Origin: Motilibacter aurantiacus
Lineage (GTDB): Bacteria > Actinomycetota > Actinomycetes > Motilibacterales > Motilibacteraceae
Length of the DNA: 64,000 nucleotides
Assembly: GCF_011250645.1 (NCBI RefSeq)
Contig: NZ_JAANNO010000001.1
Span: 580,658 to 644,657 of the forward strand
Direction of reading: 5' to 3'
Shown: positions 55,542 to 64,000 of the stretch, in pieces
Position numbering within the stretch: the stretch's first letter is position 1
Layout of the letters: every line of letters begins with the position of its first letter
Notes under the pieces: model-generated
What the model saw: only the letters and a program-made list of their open reading frames with translations
The model's database searches: none
Told to the model about the DNA's origin: nothing
Position numbers and translations under genes: made by a program

Positions 55542-56360
55542 CTACTGGAGCAGGAAGCGGGCCGCCTCGCTGGTCGCGGTGCCGACGCGGGCGGTCACGA
55601 CGTACGTCCCGTCGCCGGCGACCGCGCGGCCGGTGCACCCGGGCGCCGATCGCTTGCGCGACCAGGTGACGCTCGTGGACCAGCTCTCCCCGGCCTTCAG
55701 CGTGCGCTGCGTGTGCCCGCTGCGGGCGCCGCAGTCGTCCGAGCTCCACACCCGCGCCGGGCCGGACTCGACGACCAGCTCAAGCGCCGCGGACCCGAGG
55801 TCGCGCGTGCACGGGCTCTCGGACGTGTTGCGCACGGTCAGGGTGAGCCGGGGGCTCCGGCCCGCCGGGTAGCTGTCGGCGTCGGACTTCGCCGTGACCT
55901 CGATCTGCTCGTCGGAGCAGGCCGACCCGTCGACCGGGGCCGACTGCTGCGCGGACGGCTCGTCACCCGCCGAGCCGGACGCGTCCGCGGAGCCCGACGG
56001 GCTGCTCGCGTCCGAGGAGGAGGCGGCGGAGGGCTGGGACGTCGGCGCGGTCACCGCGCCGGGGTCGAGGACGACGTCGCCGGCGTTGGCACCGGCCTCG
56101 GCGTCCCCGGACGCCTCGCCCCCGCCGTCCGTGCCCTCCGCGTCGCCCGCGTCGCCCGCGGCGACGCCACCGGCGCTGGCCGGCGGGGTCGCGGAGGCCG
56201 AGGGCGCCGGGTCGTCGGAGCCCCGCTCGGCCGCGTCGCCCGACCCGCCGGCGAGGACGCGCACGCCCAGCAGCAGGACGACCAGCACGCCGACGACGAG
56301 GACCGCCCGGCGCATCCAGTACGTTCCGGGGCTCTCGGGCCCCACCGGCTGCAGCACCAC
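55542..56360 (-). CDS. Membrane-anchored exported protein of unknown function
   Basis: 272 residues: one N-terminal membrane helix (RRAVLVVGVLVVLLLGVRVLAGG), a disordered Ser/Ala/Asp/Gly/Thr linker of about 110 residues, and a C-terminal beta-rich domain (about 155-272) with five Cys (SACSDEQIEV, ESPCTRDLGSAALELVV, SSDDCGARSGH, SAPGCTGRAV). The domain resembles an Ig-like/DUF4232-style fold, not firmly. GTG 56360 is chosen since TAGCGT lies 7 bases upstream. It is divergent from mutY. Confidence 0.8.
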   Translation of the reverse strand: MVLQPVGPESPGTYWMRRAVLVVGVLVVLLLGVRVLAGGSGDAAERGSDDPAPSASATPPASAGGVAAGDAGDAEGTDGGGEASGDAEAGANAGDVVLDPGAVTAPTSQPSAASSSDASSPSGSADASGSAGDEPSAQQSAPVDGSACSDEQIEVTAKSDADSYPAGRSPRLTLTVRNTSESPCTRDLGSAALELVVESGPARVWSSDDCGARSGHTQRTLKAGESWSTSVTWSRKRSAPGCTGRAVAGDGTYVVTARVGTATSEAARFLLQ

Positions 56361-56367
56361 GCGCGAC

Positions 56368-56373
56368 ACGCTA
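56368..56373 (-). promoter_or_regulatory. -10 box of the exported protein gene
   Basis: TAGCGT on the minus strand ends 7 bases before GTG 56360, indicating a leaderless message; the in-frame GTG at 56369 overlaps the box and is rejected. Confidence 0.4.
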
Positions 56374-56435
56374 GGCCGATCGGATCGCTCCTCCTCGGCA
56401 CCACGCCGCAGCGCAGCCCTTACGATGCGCTGGAG

Positions 56436-57353
56436 ATGCCCGCCTCGCCCCTGCACGCCCCGGTCCTGGCGTGGTACGACACCGCCGCACGCGATCTGCC
56501 GTGGCGGCGACCGGGCACGGCCCCGTGGGCCGTTCTGGTGTCCGAGATCATGCTGCAGCAGACCCCCGTCGCCCGCGTGCTGCCTGCGTGGCAGGCCTGG
56601 ATGGACCGCTGGCCCACCCCGGCCGACCTGGCTGCCGCCGAGCCGGGCGAGGCCGTCCGGCAGTGGGGCAGGCTGGGCTATCCCCGCCGGGCGCTGCGCC
56701 TGCACGAGGCGGCGACCGCCGTGGTGGAGCGCCACGGGGGGCAGGTGCCCGCCGACCACGAGGCACTGCTGGCCCTTCCCGGTGTCGGCAGCTACACCGC
56801 GGCCGCTGTCGCCTCCTTCGCCTTCGGTGGGCGGCACGCCGTCGTCGACACCAACGTCCGGCGGGTGCACGCGCGCGCCGTGAGCGGGCGGGCCGAGCCC
56901 GCCGCCACGCTCAACGCGGCCGAGACCCGGGTGGCGCACTCCCTCGTGCCGGACGACGCTGCGACAGCGGCGCGCTGGGCCGTCGCGGTCATGGAGCTGG
57001 GCGCCCTCGTGTGCACGGCCCGGGTCGCCCACTGCGAGCCGTGCCCCATCCGGCACCTGTGCGCATGGCGAGCGGCGGGCAGCCCACCGTCCCCGCTTCC
57101 GGCCCGCCGTGCCCAGACGTACGCCGGCACCGACCGCCAGGCGCGCGGCCGGCTGCTCGCGGTGCTGCGCGAGAGCCCCGGCCCGGTCGACCGGGCGGCG
57201 CTCGACGCGGTCTGGGACGATGCGCCCCAGCGCAGACGGGCGCTCGCGGGGCTCGTCGCCGACGGGCTCGTCGAGCTGCTCCCGGGAAGCCTCTACCGGC
57301 TGCCGGCCGGTGCTGGAGACTCGACAGGCGTAGCGCGGCGTTCTCTTGGGTAG
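56436..57353 (+). CDS. mutY: A/G-specific adenine glycosylase
   Basis: 305 residues. The catalytic Glu is in VLVSEIMLQQTPVARV, the HhH motif in LLALPGVGSYTAAAVASFAF and the catalytic Asp in AVVDTNVRRVHAR. The [4Fe-4S] cysteines are spaced CX6CX2CX5C in CTARVAHCEPCPIRHLC. The C-terminal 80 residues are short for the usual 8-oxoG-recognition domain and read as a winged-helix-like tail (ALAGLVADGLVELLPGSLYRLP). It removes A paired with 8-oxoG. ATG 56436 follows GGAG; TACGAT lies 9 bases upstream. Confidence 0.95.
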   Translation: MPASPLHAPVLAWYDTAARDLPWRRPGTAPWAVLVSEIMLQQTPVARVLPAWQAWMDRWPTPADLAAAEPGEAVRQWGRLGYPRRALRLHEAATAVVERHGGQVPADHEALLALPGVGSYTAAAVASFAFGGRHAVVDTNVRRVHARAVSGRAEPAATLNAAETRVAHSLVPDDAATAARWAVAVMELGALVCTARVAHCEPCPIRHLCAWRAAGSPPSPLPARRAQTYAGTDRQARGRLLAVLRESPGPVDRAALDAVWDDAPQRRRALAGLVADGLVELLPGSLYRLPAGAGDSTGVARRSLG

Positions 57354-57405
57354 CGGGCTCGAGGGGTCCCTGAGTCATGCCGGGGCCCAGGTGGGGAGGA
57401 AGCAC

Positions 57406-58725
57406 GTGGCGGGGTCGGAGCGGGTGCTCGCCCACCGGGCTGTCGCGTTCGCCCCAGAGCCCGCGAGCGTGCGCCGGGCGCGTTCGGCCGTGTCCGACAC
57501 CGTCCGCGCGGCGGGCATGGACGAGGACACCGTCGACACCGCCGCCCTCCTCGTGAGCGAGCTGGTGACCAACGCCGTCGTTCACGCCCGGTCCGAGGTC
57601 GGCGTCACAGTCACCGTCGCGGGCGACAGCGTGCTGGTCGAGGTCGCGGACCACAGCCCCCACCTGCCGGTGCAGCGGACGTACGAGGACGAGGCCGCCA
57701 CCACCGGCCGTGGCCTCGGGCTGGTCGAGGTGCTCGCGGCCGACAGCGGGGTCCGCCAGGTCGAGGGCCACGGCAAGGTCGTGTGGTTCACGCTCGGGCC
57801 GCCCGGCCCGACGGCCGCCCGGTTTCCCGGAGGGCTGCCGGCGGCGGACCCGCGCCCGCCCCGGCCCGACACAGGCGCGACCGCCGCCGAGCCACCGGAC
57901 CTGACCGTCCTGCTCGCCTCACTGCCCATCGCGCTCTACTGCACTTTCCAGGAGCACGCGGCGGCGCTGCTGCGCGAGTACCAGCTGACCGTGCTCGACC
58001 AGGGCGGCACGGCCGGCGGCGCCGCCGCCGACGAGGCGGCCGCGGGCGGCGAGGCGCTCTCCCTGCTGTCCGAGGCGAGCGCCGACGTCTTCGCCCTGCG
58101 CGACTCCGGCCGCGCCGCCGTGGACCACCGGGTCCCGCTGCCGCGGGCCGCGGTCCCCCGCTTCGCCACCCTGCACTCGGTGCTCGACGAGGCGGTCGAG
58201 CTGGCCGCCGACGGGCGGCTGCTCGCGCCGCCCAGCCAGCCGGAGATCCGTGCGCTGCGCAACTGGTGCCTGCAGGAGGTGCTCCGCCAGGCCGAGGGCG
58301 CGGCGCCCGTCCCGTGGCGCCTGCCGGACGTCAGCCTCTACTCCACCCGCCGCCGGCGGGCCGACTGGGACGACTCGGCGGTGCGGACCTCGCCGCAGGC
58401 GCTCGTCGCGGCCGACGACGCCAACCGCATCCTCGCGGTCAGCGAGGCGGCCGCCCGGCTGCTGGGCTGGGAGGTCGACGACCTGGTCGGACAGCGCCTG
58501 GTGTGCATCATCCCGCCGCGGCTGCACGAGCTGCACATCGCCGGCTTCGTGCGCTTCCTGCTCAGCGGCCAGCGCCGCATCCTGGGCAAGCCGGTCCCCC
58601 TGACGGCGCTGCGCAAGGACGGCAGCGAGGTGCAGGTCCTGATCACGATCGAGCAGCAGCCGGCCCCGCCCGGGCGTACCGTCCTCGTCGCCTCGATGGA
58701 GCCGATCGGGAGCCCGCTCGCCTGA
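57406..58725 (+). CDS. HATPase-PAS regulatory protein
   Basis: 439 residues. Residues about 10-135 are an RsbW-type ATPase with N-box LLVSELVTNAVVHARS, G1 VEVADHSP and G2 GRGLGLV. Residues about 165-310 form an unrecognised helical domain (ALYCTFQEHAAALLREYQL, ALRNWCLQEVLRQAEG). Residues about 320-435 are a PAS domain (ALVAADDANRILAVSEAAARLLGWEVDDLVGQRL...). GTG 57406 is fixed by GGGGAGGA five bases upstream. It probably couples a PAS-sensed signal to an anti-sigma kinase; no target is adjacent. Confidence 0.85.
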   Translation: MAGSERVLAHRAVAFAPEPASVRRARSAVSDTVRAAGMDEDTVDTAALLVSELVTNAVVHARSEVGVTVTVAGDSVLVEVADHSPHLPVQRTYEDEAATTGRGLGLVEVLAADSGVRQVEGHGKVVWFTLGPPGPTAARFPGGLPAADPRPPRPDTGATAAEPPDLTVLLASLPIALYCTFQEHAAALLREYQLTVLDQGGTAGGAAADEAAAGGEALSLLSEASADVFALRDSGRAAVDHRVPLPRAAVPRFATLHSVLDEAVELAADGRLLAPPSQPEIRALRNWCLQEVLRQAEGAAPVPWRLPDVSLYSTRRRRADWDDSAVRTSPQALVAADDANRILAVSEAAARLLGWEVDDLVGQRLVCIIPPRLHELHIAGFVRFLLSGQRRILGKPVPLTALRKDGSEVQVLITIEQQPAPPGRTVLVASMEPIGSPLA

Positions 58726-58780
58726 GGCCGGTCGCACCCGTCGGCCGTCGCTCGACGGCACCACATCGCCCACGACGAGG

Positions 58781-58810
58781 AAGGGCCGCCCCCTTGCGGG
58801 AGCGGCCCTT
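58781..58810. terminator. Bidirectional terminator between the HATPase-PAS gene and clpC
   Basis: AAGGGCCGC (58781-58789) pairs with GCGGCCCTT (58802-58810), with CCC/GGG inside extending the stem, 15 bases beyond the clpC stop codon and 55 beyond the plus-strand stop. Confidence 0.65.
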
Positions 58811-58824
58811 CTGCCGTCGTCCGG

Positions 58825-61311
<2,487 letters not shown>

Positions 61312-61654
61312 CTGCACGCTCCTCACGAAGCGGATCGGGCAGTCCCACAGACCCTTGCGCCTGTGCCCCTGTCCTTCCGCATGCTAGCCCCGCGGCCCCT
61401 TCCGTGCCCGGCGGTGTCCCAGCACCTGGGTGCCGAGCCCGTCGGACGGAGACGCCGTCGATTTCCCGGGGTCACCGGGTCCAACGGCACCTCACCCCAT
61501 GGGATTCCACGAACCGCCCCTCGCGTGCATGGGTACGCTCCGGGCGAACAGCGCGCCGGGCTCGGCGGTCGGCCGCCGGAATCGCGGGCGTACGGGGCTG
61601 GGCCCGCCGTTGCCGCACGAGCAGGCTCGGAGCAGGGCCCGGCAGCCCTTCCCG

Positions 61655-61720
61655 GGAGCCCTGCCTTTCTCAGGAGGCCTGCCTTCTCAGGAGCCCTGCC
61701 TTCTCAGGAGCCCTGCCTTC
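61655..61720. repeat. Four-copy 17-18-base tandem repeat
   Basis: Units start at 61655, 61673, 61690 and 61707: GGAGCCCTGCCTTTCTCA, then two 17-base variants, then a partial 14-base unit. The variation is one inserted T and one C-to-G change. It sits between lsr2 and clpC, well upstream of the clpC start. Confidence 0.8.
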
Positions 61721-61809
61721 AGCGCGCGTCGAAGGCCGGGGAAGCGGCCACTGGCACCGCTCCGCAGCTGCGCTCAGCCCCCTCGAGACCGTCGCGGCCC
61801 CCGCGTCTG

Positions 61810-61839
61810 CGCCGGGCCCACGGCGCTGGGCGCCCGGCG
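61810..61839 (-). terminator. Hairpin downstream of lsr2
   Basis: CGCCGGGC (61810-61817) pairs with GCCCGGCG (61832-61839), 25 bases past the lsr2 stop on the minus strand. The loop is 14 bases. Confidence 0.4.
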
Positions 61840-61863
61840 GCGCCGAGGGCTCTCGCGCTCGGC

Positions 61864-62223
61864 TCAGCCGTGGGCCTTCTCGTACGCCTCGAGGACGGCG
61901 GCCGGGATGCGGCCGCGCTCGTTGACCGTCAGGCCGTTCTGCCGCGCCCACTCGCGGATCGAGGCGCTGTCCTGCCGGCGGGCCGGGGCTGCAGCCGGAG
62001 CGCTGGAGGCGCGGCTGCCGCGCGAGCTGGAGCGGGCGGTGGAGCGGCCCGAGACGCGGCGGGCGTTGCCGACGTACGGAGCGAGCGCGTCACGCAGCGC
62101 CTGCGCGTTGTCCTCGTTGAGGTCGATCTCGTAGGTGACGCCGTCGAGCGCGAACGTGAGCGTCTCGTCGGCGGGGCCGCCGTCGAGGTCGTCCTCGAGC
62201 GTGACGATGGTCTTCTGCGCCAT
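61864..62223 (-). CDS. lsr2: Lsr2 nucleoid-associated protein
   Basis: 119 residues. The N-terminal oligomerisation domain is [29 protein letters not shown], then a Ser/Arg/Ala-rich linker, and a C-terminal DNA-binding domain [32 protein letters not shown] with the AT-hook-like RGR. It is an H-NS-like silencer of AT-rich DNA. ATG 62223 follows GGAGAAAGG. It is located upstream of clpC, a conserved arrangement in actinobacteria. Confidence 0.97.
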   Translation of the reverse strand: MAQKTIVTLEDDLDGGPADETLTFALDGVTYEIDLNEDNAQALRDALAPYVGNARRVSGRSTARSSSRGSRASSAPAAAPARRQDSASIREWARQNGLTVNERGRIPAAVLEAYEKAHG

Positions 62224-62287
62224 TCGTGGTGCCTTTCTCCGCAGTACCCCCGCCGAGAACAATTTGTAGCACGGCGCGGTCGATCAC

Positions 62288-62313
62288 GGCCAATCGAACC
62301 ACATGGATTGGCC
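62288..62313. promoter_or_regulatory. Inverted repeat in the lsr2 promoter region
   Basis: GGCCAATC (62288-62295) and GATTGGCC (62306-62313) are perfect arms 10 bases apart. They overlap a TTGGCC that could be a -35 for a -10-like TACAAA on the minus strand (spacing 19). Possible operator for autoregulation or another regulator. Confidence 0.4.
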
Positions 62314-62361
62314 GCGTTCTCCCTCGAATGGGTGCGGCGCGCGCACGAATTCGGGCGGAGG

Positions 62362-62475
62362 TCAGCTCCGGTCGCGATGCTTCCCGTCCGTCGCGCGGAA
62401 CGCCGCACGCATGACGAGGATGAAGACGGTGGCCATCACGGCCATAGGGATGACACCTTCGAGGAAGCCGAGCAC
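62362..62475 (-). CDS. Small single-helix membrane protein
   Basis: 37 residues, VLGFLEGVIPMAVMATVFIL followed by VMRAAFRATDGKHRDRS: one membrane helix with a positively charged C-terminal tail, so the C-terminus is probably cytoplasmic. GTG 62475 is preceded by a long GGAGGAGGGAG at about 8 bases. It lies between the N-acetyltransferase and lsr2 on the same strand. I do not recognise it; the ribosome site and helix are the only support. Confidence 0.6.
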   Translation of the reverse strand: MLGFLEGVIPMAVMATVFILVMRAAFRATDGKHRDRS

Positions 62476-62549
62476 GCTTCATTCTCCCTCCTCCACCGGG
62501 GGTCTGTCACCCGGGCCGCCCCCGATCAGGTGCGGCCGCCACCCCAGGC

Positions 62550-63083
62550 CTACAGGTGCAGGAGCATCCGGCTGTTGCCGAGGGTGTTGGGCTTCACCCG
62601 GCCGAGGTCGAGGAACTCGGCCACACCCTCGTCGTAGGACTGCAGGAGCTGCTCGAAGACCTCGGGAGACACGGGCGTTCCCTCGATCTCGACGAAACCG
62701 TGCCGGGTGAAGAAGTCGACCTCGAAGGTGAGGCAGAACACTCTGGCGACGCCCAGCTCGCGGGCGACCTCGATCAAGCGCCGCAGGACGGCCGAGCCCG
62801 CCCCCGTGCCGCGCACGGACCGGTCCACGGCCAGCGTGCGCACCTCGGCGAGGTCCTCCCACAGCACGTGGAGCGCTCCGCAGCCGACAACTCGCCCGTC
62901 GGCCTCCGCGACCCAGAACTCCTGGACGTCCTCGTACAACGTCACCGTCGCCTTGGACAGCAGGATTCGTTGGGCGGCGTAGAGGTCGACGAGCGCGCGA
63001 ATCGCCGGGACGTCGGTGGTGCGCGCACGACGCACGACCAGCGGACCGGTCGGGCCGCCCGCGTGGTCGGCGTCCCGGCTCAT
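62550..63083 (-). CDS. GNAT acetyltransferase, probable amino-acid N-acetyltransferase
   Basis: 177 residues. The GNAT core is [60 protein letters not shown] (acetyl-CoA loop RGTGAG) and [20 protein letters not shown]. The size and neighbourhood of lsr2 and lysS match the short ArgA-type N-acetylglutamate synthase of actinobacteria (Rv2747 type), first step of arginine synthesis. ATG 63083 has GGATGAG upstream; an in-frame GTG at 63101 is possible. Confidence 0.88.
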   Translation of the reverse strand: MSRDADHAGGPTGPLVVRRARTTDVPAIRALVDLYAAQRILLSKATVTLYEDVQEFWVAEADGRVVGCGALHVLWEDLAEVRTLAVDRSVRGTGAGSAVLRRLIEVARELGVARVFCLTFEVDFFTRHGFVEIEGTPVSPEVFEQLLQSYDEGVAEFLDLGRVKPNTLGNSRMLLHL

Positions 63084-63123
63084 CGACTCATCCGTTTGCA
63101 CGAGGCGCTATGGTCCCGATTGC

Positions 63124-64000
63124 TCACTCGGGGCGTACGAGCGGGAAGAGCACGGTCTCTCGGATGCCCTTTCCGGTGAGCATCATCAACAGCCGGTCGA
63201 CCCCCATGCCCATGCCCCCCGAGGGCGGCATGCCGTACTCCAGCGCACGCAGGAAGTCCTCGTCCAGGGCCATGGCCTCGGCGTCGCCGCCGGCGGCGAG
63301 AAGGGATTGCGCGGTCAGCCGCCGGCGCTGTTCGACCGGGTCGACGAGCTCGGAGTAGGCGGTCCCCAACTCGGCACCGAAAGCGACGAGATCCCAACGC
63401 TCCGCAACCCGCGGGTCCTCGCGGTGCGCGCGGGTGAGCGGCGACACGTCCGTGGGGAAATCCTTGTAGAAAGTCGGGAGCACGGTGTGCTCCTCCACGA
63501 GGCGCTCGTAGAGCTCCAGCACCACCTGGCCGCGGCCCCACTCCGGCGCGTGCGGGACCCCGGCCTTGTCGGCCAGCGCGCGCAGCTGCTGCTCGGACGT
63601 GTCGTTGGTGACCTCCTCGCCGAGCGCCTCGGAGATGGCCGCGTTGACCGTGGTCACCCGCCACTCGCCGCCGATGTCGTGCTCGGAGACCGTGCCGTCG
63701 AGCGCGGTGTGGGTCACGACGGTGCCGCCGAGGGCGTCCTGCGCGGCCGTGACCACCAGCTCGCGGGTGAGCCGGAGCATGGTGTCGTAGTCGCCGTAGG
63801 CCTCGTACGCCTCGAGCATGGTGAACTCGGGGTTGTGGGTCGAGTCCGCGCCCTCGTTGCGGAAGTTGCGGTTGATCTCGAAGACCTTCTCCACGCCGCC
63901 GACGACGAGCCGCTTGAGGTAGAGCTCGGGGGCGATGCGCAGGAAGAGGTCGAGGTCGTAGGCGTTGATGTGGGTGACGAAGGGGCGGGCGTTGGCTCCG
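63124..64000 (-). CDS. lysS: Lysyl-tRNA synthetase, class II (5' end outside window)
   Basis: The last 291 codons are present. Class II motif 2 appears as [34 protein letters not shown], and motif 3 as [21 protein letters not shown] near the C-terminus; [28 protein letters not shown] is the segment at the edge. It charges tRNA-Lys. It is followed by the acetyltransferase gene 40 bases downstream. Confidence 0.97.
   Translation of the reverse strand, partial: GANARPFVTHINAYDLDLFLRIAPELYLKRLVVGGVEKVFEINRNFRNEGADSTHNPEFTMLEAYEAYGDYDTMLRLTRELVVTAAQDALGGTVVTHTALDGTVSEHDIGGEWRVTTVNAAISEALGEEVTNDTSEQQLRALADKAGVPHAPEWGRGQVVLELYERLVEEHTVLPTFYKDFPTDVSPLTRAHREDPRVAERWDLVAFGAELGTAYSELVDPVEQRRRLTAQSLLAAGGDAEAMALDEDFLRALEYGMPPSGGMGMGVDRLLMMLTGKGIRETVLFPLVRPE

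Larger units (their letters stand above)
61312..61863. other. 552-base intergenic region upstream of clpC
   Basis: It holds the clpC promoter region (a -10-like TAGCAT on the minus strand about 80 bases upstream, without a clear -35), the 17-base tandem repeats at 61655-61720 and a hairpin after lsr2. No gene is supported. Both strands contain open frames but none has a ribosome site or recognisable product. Confidence 0.6.

Noticed and set aside
61312-61420. A ClgR operator upstream of clpC.
   Set aside because: No convincing match to the ClgR consensus could be found by eye.

Overview
The window is about 74% GC chromosomal DNA (by eye) from an actinobacterium. Several marker genes point there: the rex-hemA-hemC-hemD-hemB operon, Lsr2, the 31-residue ribosomal protein bS22, the ClpC-Lsr2-LysS neighbourhood, the radA-disA pair, a 1600-residue NAD-glutamate dehydrogenase, and many GTG starts with actinobacterial -10 boxes (TAnnnT) only 6-7 bases upstream (leaderless mRNAs). 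I cannot name the genus. There are no tRNA or rRNA genes, insertion sequences, phage genes or CRISPR arrays.

Layout. (1) 1-2311: a truncated histidine phosphatase overlapping hemL, then a serine-kinase-type anti-sigma ATPase. (2) 2349-9878: an MFS exporter, then a sugar-uptake locus made of a ROK repressor divergent from an operon for a lipoprotein binding protein, a permease, an ATPase, a ketose 3-epimerase-like protein and a sugar/nucleoside kinase-like protein (Frc-like order). (3) 10092-16909: an S9 peptidase, a carboxylate-amine ligase/ATP-grasp fusion, a secreted lytic transglycosylase, a DUF6457-type protein and mobA. (4) 17181-23068: the tetrapyrrole operon under a Rex-type operator, every junction a 4-base GTGA overlap. 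(5) 23328-25645: a Tat-exported flavin amine oxidase with an exported RidA-like deaminase. (6) 25832-31124: glutaredoxin-like protein, HAD phosphatase, acyltransferase, bS22, a GAF-EAL protein, an excisionase-type HTH protein and an AcuC-type deacetylase. (7) 31163-37390: an MFS protein, a MacA/MacB-type export operon, and a SigE-family sigma factor coupled to a membrane protein. (8) 37520-43361: a malate/lactate dehydrogenase-like protein coupled to an ACT-domain protein, an AraC regulator divergent from an aldo-keto reductase, proC, and an ABC-2 exporter. (9) 43393-50599: giant NAD-GDH, TetR regulator, sugar-phosphate-isomerase-like protein, Ppx/GppA. (10) 50639-58725: Cys-rich protein, NUDIX, radA-disA, a CheW-like orphan, a secreted/anchored protein, mutY, and an HATPase-PAS protein. 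(11) 58825-64000: clpC, lsr2, a tiny membrane protein, an N-acetyltransferase, truncated lysS.

Most of this is conserved housekeeping. The parts most worth a second look are the exported oxidase/RidA pair, the two-domain ligase standing without its usual partner genes, the ROK-controlled ketose locus, the dehydrogenase-ACT pair, a long hairpin carrying two inverted DnaA-box sequences, and two short tandem-repeat arrays in intergenic DNA.
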